In this document: piece after piece, positions 1 to 11,207 of the stretch
Position numbering within the stretch: the stretch's first letter is position 1
Layout: the number at the start of each line of letters is the position of its first letter
DNA from: Cliona cf. orientalis
Lineage: Eukaryota > Porifera > Demospongiae > Clionaida > Clionaidae
DNA: 64,000 nt
Assembly (NCBI GenBank): GCA_963930775.1
Contig: OZ005698.1
Location: 5,276,501 to 5,340,500 of the forward strand
Reading direction: 5' to 3'
Notes under the pieces: model-generated
Databases searched by the model: none
What the model was told of the DNA's origin: nothing
What the model saw: the letters and a program-made list of their open reading frames with translations, nothing else
Made by a program: the position numbers and the translations under genes

Positions 1-3000
1 GGAGGTGACCAGCAAGCAGTTGAGAATGCAGCTTGAGAAGGAAGTGAGCATGGAGCTCTCTGAGTACAAGGGCTTCCTCGACCAAGAGATGCTCAGAATA
101 CTGGGCCAGATGGAGAGGCCTTCAGAGATATTTGACTTCCTTTATCTGGTTAGTAGTGTGCGTGTGTGTGCATGCCTGTGCGTGTACATGTGTGTGTGTG
201 TGTGTGTTGTGTGCACGTGTATGTTAGTCCAATCTCCTTGTGCTGATACTAGTGTTTCCCGCAGCGCCCTCTGACTAGCCTTGTTCCCAGGCTCCACCTC
301 TGACTGAGGTAGAGCTTGAGGCTTGACTTGATCATGAATATCATTAAATAAGCGTTCTAAGCTTGTATGTACAAATTCACCAATCTTGTTAATCGATATT
401 TCATCCCTTTCCCTCCTCTCCCTCTGTCCCCTCGTAGACTAATCTAGTTCGACTAATCCAATTTTATAACGAGGAACATTGGGCAGGCCCTTCAGGATAA
501 TAGTGCTGTGTTATTTTACAACTTAATTAAACATTGTGGTCGTTCACTGTCCCCCTCCTCCTTGTCTCTCTCCCTCTCCCTCTCTTGTTCCACTCCCTCT
601 TAATCTTCTGTCATTTACATGTATGTCTTAGCGAAATTAATGTGCATGTATTACACAGTAGCTACATTGTATGCCGACCGCAAGTTTATCTTGTGCAACC
701 ATTTGAAGTGTTAAAAATCAAATTTGTTAAGGCTGTGTTACACGTACATGTATGTACATGTAGTTCATGTTGAAAGTTGTATCCAGTGGAGTGCTGTAGC
801 TAATGGCCTTGTGATTGCATGTGTGTGTGTTACTAATGGAGTGCTAGTAGTGTTGGCTTACATGTGATTGATTTCCTGTAGTTATACTAAATCAGTTTAC
901 AACAACATACTAAGTTCACTCTGGTTGCATTTTCTATAGGGTTCAGAGTGGAATGCCTCTAATCTACAGGAGCTGAAGGAGTTAGGGTAAGCAACTACTA
1001 CTGACTGCCTTTCTATGGCTCTATTTGTGTTGTTACACGTTGTACATTGACTTCACTGTGTGTACTTTTCAACAGAGTGAAGTACATATTGAATGTGACC
1101 AGAGAGATTGACAACTTCTATCCAGAGGAGTTCAAATATCTCAATATCAGGTACAGTGTAATCTAATGTCCTTGCTGCATGCCAACGACCGTAGTTGACA
1201 GGTACATGCACATCACCATACATAGGCATACAATATTCACCCCCCATGCATGCTCAAGGGTAAAGCAATCAGTTCTGTCTGTCTATCTGTCTGTCTATTT
1301 GTTTACTACAAAAATCACCAGACCTGGAGATGTAGGTGGGTATTGATAAAAAGGGGAACGGGAAATGAGGAAATGGGAAACGGAGAAACGTGGAAATGAA
1401 GAAATGAACTGGAAATGGTCGTCGTTTGACTTGAAACTATTAGTCCTGATCTGCGAGCTGGCACGCTATTTGAAGTAAACTTGATCTGTTATTAAGGATT
1501 TTGACAGCTCTACCGGCACACCGTGGTACCCTCTATTATCTATTGTGGTACTGATAGTATTAAATACACCACCAATGATGATCCGTGCCTCTCTATCATT
1601 GTCTATTGATGATACTTAGCTAGAATCCTGTCTCAAATTTATGGGCAAGTGGGCCTATAGATAGCGCCTGTGCACATCTATTGTCACAAACCAGACCCTC
1701 CCTCAGCGGCTAGGTTCAAGTTATCCTCAGAAACAACTTCTGGTAAACCCTGCAGAATGTGAGGGTCTGGCCCAGGCTTGTGGCGAGACTCAGACACGAG
1801 TACACACCTAGAACTTGAATCCAGCCAGCTAACTTCAGTAGTATTAAATTTTAATAAAAGGAGTTAATTATATTACTTGTATGGGTAGATGATACACATA
1901 TTATATTATGTGTGTACCTATCAGTCACATCCAGTCTGACTATCTAGTAGTAGTACACTCACAGGACAACCATCGTGATTTGTGATGGGATAGCAAAGTC
2001 TTTTTTACGTACATGATACCAAAAAACTAATGGGAGGCTATACATACCTATATTACTGACTCTGATGTACTAGGTGGATATGATTGTCCCTACAAATAGT
2101 GTACATTTTGATACTGCAATCCCTACTTCATCCTTTAATACCCAGATTTTTGTTCATTTTTGTAGTAACTTGGAAACCGGGTCTCAATGACTTGACTCTT
2201 CACGTTACATTCAATATTCTACTCTCTGGGCTGGCCTGCGAGATGCTTGTACTAACTGCAGGCCCTACATACACTCTGGAGCTGCAAGTTTAGCACGACA
2301 GTGGCTCTCATTGTTTTGACGACCATTTCCAGTTCATTTCTTCATTTCCACATTTCTCCGTTTCCCATTTCCTCATTTCCCATTCCCCCTTTTATAAATA
2401 CCCGATGTAGGTGTCATAGTGAGCGTAATAACAGTGTCTAAAATGTGTCTCTTTTGCTTCTGTACACTTGGCAAGGGCTATGAGTGCCATTAATCATATT
2501 TTATCGGCCATACATGTACATGTACCATGATGTGCTAGCACATACACAAACTCAATGTAGGTAAGGGTGGTCAATTCCATAAAACTGATAGGCTGGTAGT
2601 ATGCTTGCAGTCATTATCTATGCTCAATGTAACACTGAAACTATTGAGTCACGCATATGCGTCCATGGGGTAAGTGCTCTGGAGAGAGCTAGTCAGTTAA
2701 TCACATTGATGACTGAACAACGTTTAACGTTCTGATCAAAGTACAGTGTACAGTGTACATGTATTATTATAGATTCTTGAGAGTTAATGAACACGCATAC
2801 TTTCCCTTATATGGTTAATTTTGGCTCCTGTTTGTGTAGACATCCCCAGCTCTTGACTAGCTTGGCATTGTAGATTCCACTAAGACACAAGTGTACGAGC
2901 ATTCTGTAGCCTTGGTGAGATTGGTTGAGAACATTATGTATCTCATACCTCTCGACTTGGCACATGCAACAAGACATTGCAGTCTCTTAAGAACACCCAA

Positions 3001-6000
3001 TGCCTTACTAGGCTCTGTGGTAAAACAATCATATTGCCTATAGTTGGACAAAATTAACTGCTGGATTTCCTAAAATGGAGTTAAATTATATTATGATTAT
3101 GGTGTACAATCATGTATCTGTACCTATGTAGAAATTGGACTATACTACATATACATGCACGTGTACCTTACAACGTCCATTAGTATAATTATGTGCATGT
3201 ATATTTCCATGCTAACTAACATGAGTTCTACATGTATGTGATCATAGTATACTTGTTTCTCTACAGGTTGTATGATATGCCCTCCAGTGAACTGATGAAA
3301 CACTGGGACAAGACCTATACATTCATTAAGGAGGCAAAGTAAGATCTAGCTATACCACTATCACCAGTACACACACGTACATGCTTCACTGCCGATGTTG
3401 TATTGGTTATACAGGGAAATGGGGAAGAAGGTTCTTGTTCACTGTAAGATGGGCATCAGCAGGTCAGCTGCCACCGTGATGGCCTTTGCCATGAAGGAGT
3501 ACCAGATGTCTCTAAAGGATGCTCTTGCCCACGTCAAGGCGAGGAGGAGTGTTGTGAATCCCAACGATGGCTTTGTTGCTCAGCTCAGAGACTATGAGGG
3601 AATTCTCAAAGCAAGGTGTGCTTTCAGTGTGCTAGCCAAGACATGAATTGACATACACAATGTACATGTACACTGCACTGTACATATACAGTTGTATAAT
3701 GATTCAATTTTTGTCATGTTGGGGTGGGGCTTATAAACAAGGTGTGAAATTTGAGGCTTGGGAGAATATGGTATTTTGATTTTCATGACCCAAGGTATTT
3801 TGTATGCATATACATAATTATACATGTACATGTAATACATTTTTGGGCTTTTTTTTCAACTTTTAGGCACAATTCGTTTTGGGGAAAGATGGCACCAAGC
3901 AGACCACTTCTCAACTCAAAGGCTCGCTGGAGGTCAGAGCCCAACCTCCCAGAATGCCTACTGAGAGAACACCGCTCAAACCACAGTCCCGACTTGGAGC
4001 TACCCTTTCTCAATGAAAACGAGGACACCTCTCAAGACAACAAAAGGAATGTCATTCCCCTTAAGTCCTTCTCGCAGCTTCCTTCTCAACTAATGCCCGT
4101 CGACAAAGACAAGACGATTAAGAACTTTCTTGCTTCACTGCCGTCGCTGCAGACGATTGACGATGACCAGGGGATTGGAGAAAACGTGTATACATCTGAG
4201 AGCGGATCAGGATCTTCATCGCCAATCCTGACGCCCACGGATGATGAGCAGTTTCACCTGAGGCATAAACTAGCAAAGGAAATCAAAGATGAGAGGTACT
4301 CGAAGGGGAGACATGGCAAGCGCTACACAGAGGACGTGGAGAGGGGATCGTCTCCGACTGAAATGAGTGGAGGATACTACTCACAAACTTCGAGTCAGGT
4401 GACAGAAAGAGTACCCTCTCTGGCACAGTCATATGCTGGCATTCCTCCCAAGCCAGCTCCTCCTGCAACATCAAGAACTACCAAATCCAAGATCTCTCCT
4501 CCTCCCTCCGATGGCTCGTCTATCACAACTCCTATGATGGCCACTGTAAGGCAGCCAATTGCTCGAACAAACAAGCTGCCTTACAAGATCATTCCAAATG
4601 CTATGAAAGCCACAAGTGTCCCATATGACCTCGCTCTAAGTCACAACTATGGTGCACCTCCATCCCGTAAGCTAGCTGCCATATCGCCTGAATCAAGCAA
4701 GACCTCTCTATCAAGCTTGGTGACCTCTGCTCTCCCCGAAGAAGGTGTGGATGATGTACACGTAGACGACCAGCCTGAGGAACCGATCATGATCACAGTG
4801 ACAGACAGTAAGGAGAAGTTGGTTGAAGATGAACCTGCCTGTGAGGAGTTTCCGGTGAGAACAAAGGAACATGAAGGACATGCTAGGCAGAGTAGTGATG
4901 GTGCTCTCCCCAGTATGACTTCATCTTCAACCATCGCAACCGAGACAGCGTCTGATGTAGGAAACCAGCAACACAAAAGAGCCAAGTCCGATGGTGACAA
5001 TATTTCGGGTCCAACACAAATCCCGAGTGTACCAGATAGGGTGAAGGAGATCGAGGAGATGAGTGGAGCTCTTAGCAGTACCCAGGGAGGATCATCAGTC
5101 ACCAACTCGGGAGCTCCCAGTCCTGGTGGCATATACATGAATATCTCATCAAGCTCGGACGATAAGCAACCAAGTGTTAGCTCCAGCTCGGTGTCGGATG
5201 ATAAGCAGCAGAGTGTTTATTCAATGAGTCAAAGCCCATCAGAACAGTCCCTCTCGTCTGATAGTGAGCTAGAAGAGATTGAACAGAATTCTGTCAAGTC
5301 AAACTCCCCTTGTTATGTCAGATCTACGAGGCACGGATCCCTGAGCCCCAACCCTCCCTCCCTGCAGATGAAGATGGTGACCGAGCAGACGCGCTGCACC
5401 AGTCTGATGCAACTTTCACACGGCGAGCAGGAACAGCAACAACAAGCAAGCGAGCTCACCGATGAAAATCTGGCATCGTCCTTATTAGGAGCCGTCAAAG
5501 CACGCGTTCAAGATATCGAAGAGAAGAATAAGGATAGTTGTGGATCATCGAGATCAAAAGCGAGCCCAGAGAAGAGTGAAGCATTGAAGAAGTTTACTCC
5601 TCCACCTGTAAAGGTTGTCCAGCGGCCTTCTTCCAGTACAGTAGCCAGCAGCACTAACGATGAAGAGTTAGATACAACGGCAGAGACCCTTGCGAGTGTG
5701 CGACGACACTCAACAACTACTCAATTTAGACGACCATCCAGTGAGGTGTTGGTGGAAGATGAATCCAGCAGCCAGAACATGGCTAAGCCAAGGATGGGAA
5801 GGAGAGAGAGCACTCCACCTGCACTGTTCTCTGCATGGAGCCAACTGATGCCTGCTGATGATATACCCAGAAATCCAGTCCAAGACCTAAAGCAAAAGTT
5901 TGAAGAATCGACAAAGGAGTCCAGGAACTTCAGTAAGAGCACGGAGGCTCGTCCACGAACACGGGCTCTAGACAGCGTCAAGAAGATGGGGTCAAATTTG

Positions 6001-6138
6001 AGAAGAAGTCAGTCGCTAAGGACAGTGGGCTCCCCCAGTAACAGTGCCTCACAACGTAGCTGCAAACGAAAGAAGCCCTCACACGAGGAACCGTCATCAA
6101 CCTTCACTCCAATTGCTGATACTAATTCTCAGGACTGA
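1..6138 (+). CDS. SSH: Slingshot-type protein phosphatase (5'-truncated)
   Basis: Exons read as 1-148, 940-986, 1076-1150, 3267-3338, 3415-3615 and 3867-6138. All have GT/AG borders and matching phases, giving about 937 codons before TGA. The window opens inside the DEK_C-like segment that precedes the catalytic domain in slingshot proteins. It continues with the family signature GSEWNASNLQEL, then ILNVTREIDNFYP. The dual-specificity phosphatase loop HCKMGISRS lies in exon 5 with the catalytic Cys, followed by DYEGIL. Slingshot phosphatases dephosphorylate ADF/cofilin Ser3 and promote actin turnover in the cytoplasm. The last exon encodes about 750 Ser-rich residues that look disordered, with basic-Ser motifs (RRSQSLR, RRESTP) that could bind 14-3-3, which is a known control of slingshots. 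A polyadenylation signal AATAAA lies at 6181-6186. The N-terminal half is outside the window. Confidence 0.95.
157..222. repeat. TG-rich microsatellite in slingshot intron 1
   Basis: Imperfect (TG)n tract just after the exon 1 donor. The reading frame that runs into it is the slingshot exon continuing into the intron. Confidence 0.85.
1338..2403. mobile_element. Foldback DNA transposon with 9-bp target duplication
   Basis: About 1.07 kb inside slingshot intron 3. The first ~95 bases (1338-1430) reappear as reverse complement at 2310-2403, beginning GGGTATTGATAAAAAGGGG on the left and ending CCCTTTTATAAATACCC on the right. The element is flanked by GATGTAGGT at 1329-1337 and again at 2404-2412, a perfect 9-bp target duplication. 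No transposase is encoded. Long terminal inverted repeats plus a 9-bp duplication fit a non-autonomous Mutator-like (MULE) element; that class is inference. Confidence 0.8.
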
Positions 6139-6640
6139 TAGTATTTATGGCACTACCGACAGACTTTCATGGGCTGTATAAATAAATTATTGCTTTGTCT
6201 TTGAATCACACTACGTGATGTATGTGTGTCATCTTGTGGTGGATGCCTGTTAATAAGTTGTGGTCTTTTCAATCACTCACTCGATTAATTTAAATTTTAT
6301 GTCCGTGATTCTTATAAGGTGTGCTCTAAATCTTACTATGTTAAATTTCATGTTTGTGTGTGGAGACACTGTCTGGTTCTATTTATTCAAATAATCAACA
6401 TTATTATAATTATTATTCAATGAATTTTTAGGTGTGAGACTTCCGATCAGTTGTGGGATATAAAAATATTGTAGCATCTGGTATAATATGGACCACTCGC
6501 ATGCATATGAGCGCGAGCTCGAGCATCGATCAATTATTAGGACTTAGGTGGACGACCTTTACCAGAAAATCGCGAAAAAACCCACATTAAAATCGTGGAT
6601 CAACAACGTACCCCGGTAAACGCTCACGCTATTCTCTCAT
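6139..6640. other. Slingshot 3' flank, no gene seen
   Basis: AT-rich spacer holding the slingshot polyadenylation signal and no convincing reading frame. From about 6650 the sequence becomes recognisably homologous to the promoter side of gene X on the opposite strand (42750-42960). Confidence 0.5.
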
Positions 6641-6649
6641 TTTTTTCGG

Positions 6650-9085
6650 TTCTTCGATCGTTGTTGTAGACGAGTTACTAGCTGTTTCGATCCTGCAGCT
6701 GATTACTCAGATCAACTCCATTCTTATCGCAAAGAGAGCGCCTCGAAAAAAATTTTTTTACTAACAAGTGAACGGCTACTAAACCACCCTTCCCCGATTT
6801 AAAAGTTTCACTGTGATTGATTTTGTCTGTTCATGAAAGAATTCGTGCGTCTTCAGCCGACACCAATCTCCGTACGCCCTGCTACAGCTACTATGGATGT
6901 TAGAACTGGCAGTCAGCGACCAAAGACTCTTGTGTTCTTCTCATCTTCACAGCCATCCACAGCTGTCAGGCCAACTACTAGTGCCAAGCTTAGTAAGGTA
7001 GATTTAGTTTATTAAAATATCAGCAGATGTCTACACTATCATGAAAATAGTATAGATAATAATACCTATTATGCAAATGTCCTGGGTAAAATTTAACCAC
7101 AAGCTTTAAAGGGGAGGGGCTGAGAAAGTGGCTAATCTTTGAAGATTATTATAATAGAGTGACCTTGTTATGACGTTCATGTGAACTGTATTACATCCAC
7201 AAAATTAATAATTTTCATTAACTTAGGGTTGTTCTCGTCAACAGCCCATTCGAGTATCAACTCCACTGGCTAATGGCAGTCTCCAAACAGATCATATTTC
7301 AGTCAGTGACATGAATGCATGCAGCTTCTGGAACACCAATCTGTGCTGAGCATAGTGTGGAAGTGTCAGCATCTCATTTACAAGGTACCGTACTCGCTGA
7401 AGATTCTAATATCCTGAACTTGGCAAGTTTATATTAAATTTTCCTTTCTAATTCAACAAATATCGTGAATTTCAAGTTTTCTCATCCGCTCTAATGTTAA
7501 CAAATGGCCATGCAGTACGGCATGGCAGCAGCTTGAGATGACTCTTCCACGTTCGTCTAAGAGTGTGGCTACCACACATTGTAAGAGTGAAAAGGTAACA
7601 CGGAGTTACACAGACGGCGATCATTTCAAGTTATAATTGCTCAGAGCACAGCAACACTGGACCTCTAGAGCTGACGACATAAACCTATAGTTGCATGGAT
7701 ATTAACTGCTATTCTTTGTTGCTAGCTAGTGCTTTAATTCTCCATTCTTTTTCACTGGATCCATTCTATTTACACTCGAACAAGCCATTGGCCGAATTTA
7801 TTTTACTTTCTAATGCCGAATGATGAATCAATAGTTGTTTTTGGCCATTCGGATAATAGACCCTTTTCCAGCATTATGTCATAAACGCGCGGGTGGTCAA
7901 AAGTGAGCGCTAATTAGAAGTATGGTACTATTAATACAGTGAAGTGACATCATTTTCGGTTGCTATCTGCATGAAACAAACAAACGATGATTCTTTGAGG
8001 ACAATTTATTACTATTCGGTAAAACTTGCCAACGTTTTGACTAGCTAGCTAGTTGCTCTAGTCATCCTCAGGCGCAAAGAATCCTCATTTTATTTCATAT
8101 TAATACAGTGATCACAGAATCCGTACTATTAATTTTTATGCATTAGGCAACTAAAAATTACTTCATGCAGGATTGAGTCCCAGCCCAGCCACTTCAGCCA
8201 CTACTGCTAGTGATGCCTCCCATATAAGCAGTGGTGGACTGCTGGATGTACCTCGGGGTCCAACGTACTTTCATACCAATCTCTCCCAAATATGCATGAT
8301 GCAGTGACAACAGGAGTTGGAAGAGAGGAGAAAAAGGGAGGAAATATTACTTGAAAAAAAGCCTCGCAAAGTCACCTTCAACCCAATTCTGGAGGAGGAT
8401 TTGAAGCCAAAGAAGAGGCTCTCACAGCAAATCCGTGATGAGGAGGCTGCCATCAAGAAAATGCAGCAGATGTTGGCAGACATGGTTCGGGACGAGACTG
8501 AAGTACTCGAGGGGCTTAAAGACTGGAAGGTGAAGATCCAGCACAAAGATGAATACACGACAAAAGAGGCACAGCTCTATGATATCCTCTTCACCCTTGA
8601 AAGCCACATGAACACACTAAAGAGCTGCGGTCGAAAGATTAAAACTGAGTTTGATAACAAAATGGAGAAGCTGGCTGAACTGAAGGTTGATTATGAGCTA
8701 GTACTGTCCTTAGGCTCCACTGATGAAGAAGTGGAAACAGAAGAGCTCTTAGAGCAGTTTCTGCATACTCTTGGAATATCTCCAGTGAATTTCTTGATCA
8801 CTAACCTGGTGAATGAAGATGAAGATATGGCTCCTAGGCAAGGTTCAATGAATCCCATTGCTGCTCAACTCCTGAAAGAGACTAGCAGCAGTATGAGTCA
8901 ACTGCACATGCATGTACAGAAATCTAACACCGGTCGTCTACCAGATATACTTGATGAATACCACCATGCACCGAATGAAAATCAATTTTGTCAAAGAAAA
9001 CTGAAGTTGGCCAGAGAGAAGTCAAAGTTAATGATGGATTGAAGAAATTCATGCTGTCACATTTACAGAGCAGAAGCAAGATGTA
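6650..9085 (+). pseudogene. Decayed copy A of unknown coiled-coil gene X
   Basis: Exon-by-exon homolog of the open gene at 39641-42717 on the other strand. Exon 1 remnant 6833-6995 has lost its start codon and first ~45 codons. Exon 2 remnant about 7228-7384 has a deletion near its start and an extra 4 bases in ATGAATGCATGCAGC, which shifts the frame. Exon 3 runs from about 8171 to 9042. A TGA at about 8305-8307 replaces the CGA arginine codon of the intact copy before QQELEERRKRE. The remaining 241-codon frame is therefore only the downstream part of exon 3. Its C-terminus is also frame-changed relative to the intact copy. The 5' flank 6650-6830 matches the 5' flank of the intact gene, so this is a DNA-level duplication and not a retrocopy. 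Confidence 0.85.
7960..8095. repeat. Possible retroelement terminal fragment
   Basis: The stretch with AAAACTTGCCAACGTTTTGA followed by GTCATCCTCAGGCGC resembles the 'cgtttcgac...gtcatcatcagg' ends common in Penelope-like elements. This is resemblance only; no reverse transcriptase is nearby. It lies in the last intron of pseudogene copy A. Confidence 0.25.
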
Positions 9086-9269
9086 GCTAGCCAGTCAGCT
9101 ACGCTACAGTTGAGCCTTCAAGAGTATCTCCTACAATAGAATAACACTAATAATATTATACAATAGCGAACAGTGGAATACACAGCTTTACACAACACTG
9201 TTACAGATCATAATTCTTTATGTAATACAGTATGATACTATTGCAAATTCCCCCACATGACATTGTACA

Positions 9270-9720
9270 AGTTGTTCAGAGGCCTTCTTCCTGTATAATG
9301 ATGAACATTGGATACAACGGTAGAGACTCTTGTGAGTGTGCGACAACAATTATTATTACTCAACTAGATGACCGTCCATTATAATATGCAGTGATGTATT
9401 ATTCTCTGGAAGATGAATCAGCGAGAGCACGGCCAAGCCAAGTATGGGAAAGAGAGAGAGCACTGATACCCTGGCCAACTGCACTGTTCTCTGCATGGAG
9501 CCACGTGATCATGATGCCTGCATGCAGCTGCCACTCACTGTGCCTCATAATGTAGCTACAAATGAAAGAAGCCCACACATGAGGAATTGTTACCAACCTT
9601 CACTCTATGTCCAATTGGTGATATTATTATAATAGCTACTTAATCCCTGACTCAGGACTGATGTGTTTATCATTACTGAACTGACAGACTTTCATGGACT
9701 GAAATACACTTTTGTAAATC
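9270..9720 (+). pseudogene. Broken copy of the slingshot 3'-terminal exon
   Basis: Runs parallel to 5615-6140 of the real gene. It shares GGCCTTCTTCC, GATACAACGG.AGAGAC, GAGTGTGCGAC, GGAAGATGAATC, GCACTGTTCTCTGCATGGAG and the end CTCAGGACTGAT, with several internal deletions and no continuous frame. It sits directly downstream of gene X copy A. The same gene order occurs in the inverted copy at 39000-42750. Confidence 0.85.
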
Positions 9721-10034
9721 ACACTGTATTTGAGTCATCTGCCTCGATTTATGTATCATACTGCGCATGCCCATACTCATACGTTAATACACGAGCGAAT
9801 GTGTAAAGCAAGTATTGCCAGGGAACTGGTATTGCGCATGTGCATGTCACCGCAACAACAAACGCTAACGCTATTCTCGGCAGTCGGCTTCTCCGTTATC
9901 GCATACGAGTTACTGTTCCTAACCAACTCCAAGCCTAGATCCTGTCGCGAAAGGATTTTGAATCTTCTGAGTTGGCTCACCACCGAGTCATGCAATAAAT
10001 ACCCCACTCGTCTCGTGATTAATAATAACAATAG

Positions 10035-10745
10035 TTGATCTATTACTGTTCATCAGGGAGATGCCGCGATCAAAGCAATGCAAAATACGTACTTCCTCCG
10101 AAAGGAAGAGTTCGCGATCGTTTCTGTCCAAATTGCTTTGGTGTAGCGGAAAGAATTCCATGCGTGTTCAACCTACACACATCTCCGTACGCCCTGCTAC
10201 AGGTACTATGGATGTTAGAGCTGGCAGTCGGCAACCAGACTCCTCTGGTGTTCCTCTCATCTTCGCAACAATCCACAGCCATCAGGCCAACTACCAATGT
10301 AAGTTAATTTTATGTTTTAGCATATCTGGGCTCGAGAAAACTTTCGTGGATCGGAAAATTCGTGAAGATTTTCTCCCTCGAAAATTTCGTGCTATTATTA
10401 TGTATAGGCAAAATTAATGTGCCTGTGTAAAATTAGCAAGACTTAGTATTATTTCACACAGGATTGAGTCCTAGTCCAGCCACTTCAGCTAGTGATGCCT
10501 TCCATGTAAGCAGTAGTGGACTGGATGTACCTCGGGGTCCAACGAACTTTCATACCAACCTCTCCCAAATACGCATGATGCAGCAACGTACAACAGGAGT
10601 TATATAGAAGAGAGGAGAAAAAGGGAGGAAATAATTATTAATACTTGGAAAAAGAAAAATGAAGTTGACCGGAGAGAAAGCAAAAATGGACGATGAACTG
10701 AAGGGACTCATGCTGTCACAGTTGCAAAGTGGAATTAAGAAGTAG
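10035..10745 (+). pseudogene. Decayed copy B of gene X
   Basis: Exon 1 is nearly complete (ATG at 10061, MPRSKQCKIRTS...), with a frame change near its end and a plausible donor at GTAAGT. Exon 2 was not found. Exon 3 resumes after CACACAG at about 10462 with the GLSPSPATSA-type start, then a large internal deletion joins it to the C-terminal ~30 codons ending at a TAG at about 10743. The 5' flank 9880-10060 also matches the other copies. Copy B is a tandem neighbour of copy A. Confidence 0.8.
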
Positions 10746-11207
10746 CTAGCTAGTCAGCTACAACAGTATAAGACTTAATATTATTATTATCTTGAGATGA
10801 GTCATTATTATTATAGTAGAATACTCAGTGCACACATTAAATTTTATACTTTTTAGTAACACCATAATTCTCATATTAAATACTAGTTTCTTAGTAATTA
10901 TTATTATTCGCCTATAGCACCACCCACACATTACAATTAATTTTATAGATCCACAACTATTTCCATTTTATTCATGATTAGTGTGACATTATTGTGTTCT
11001 CATTCCCAGGCTCCTCCTGGCTTCAATTTATAACAGGTATAATTATGTTGCTGTAATTAAAAGCTGAGGGGCAGAGAGCCTGGGGACTCTGGGGAGTGGG
11101 GATGAGGGATGCAATAATAATATTCAATACATGATTATGGTTATTATTACTCTGCATAACAATTACTTTGACTGCATGATGTGAAAGTGTAATAATCTCT
11201 TGCATGA
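10746..11207. other. Spacer between pseudogene B and the PARP gene
   Basis: AT-rich, with many ATTATTATT runs; no gene seen. It contains the 3' flank of the minus-strand PARP gene. Confidence 0.4.

Noticed and set aside
4647-5138. 163-codon minus-strand frame opposite slingshot
   Set aside because: Antisense shadow of the Ser-rich slingshot exon; no splice or domain support.
8317-9042. Intact 241-aa gene
   Set aside because: Alignment with 39641-42717 shows it is the tail of a pseudogene exon after a TGA, with a lost start and frameshifted exon 2.
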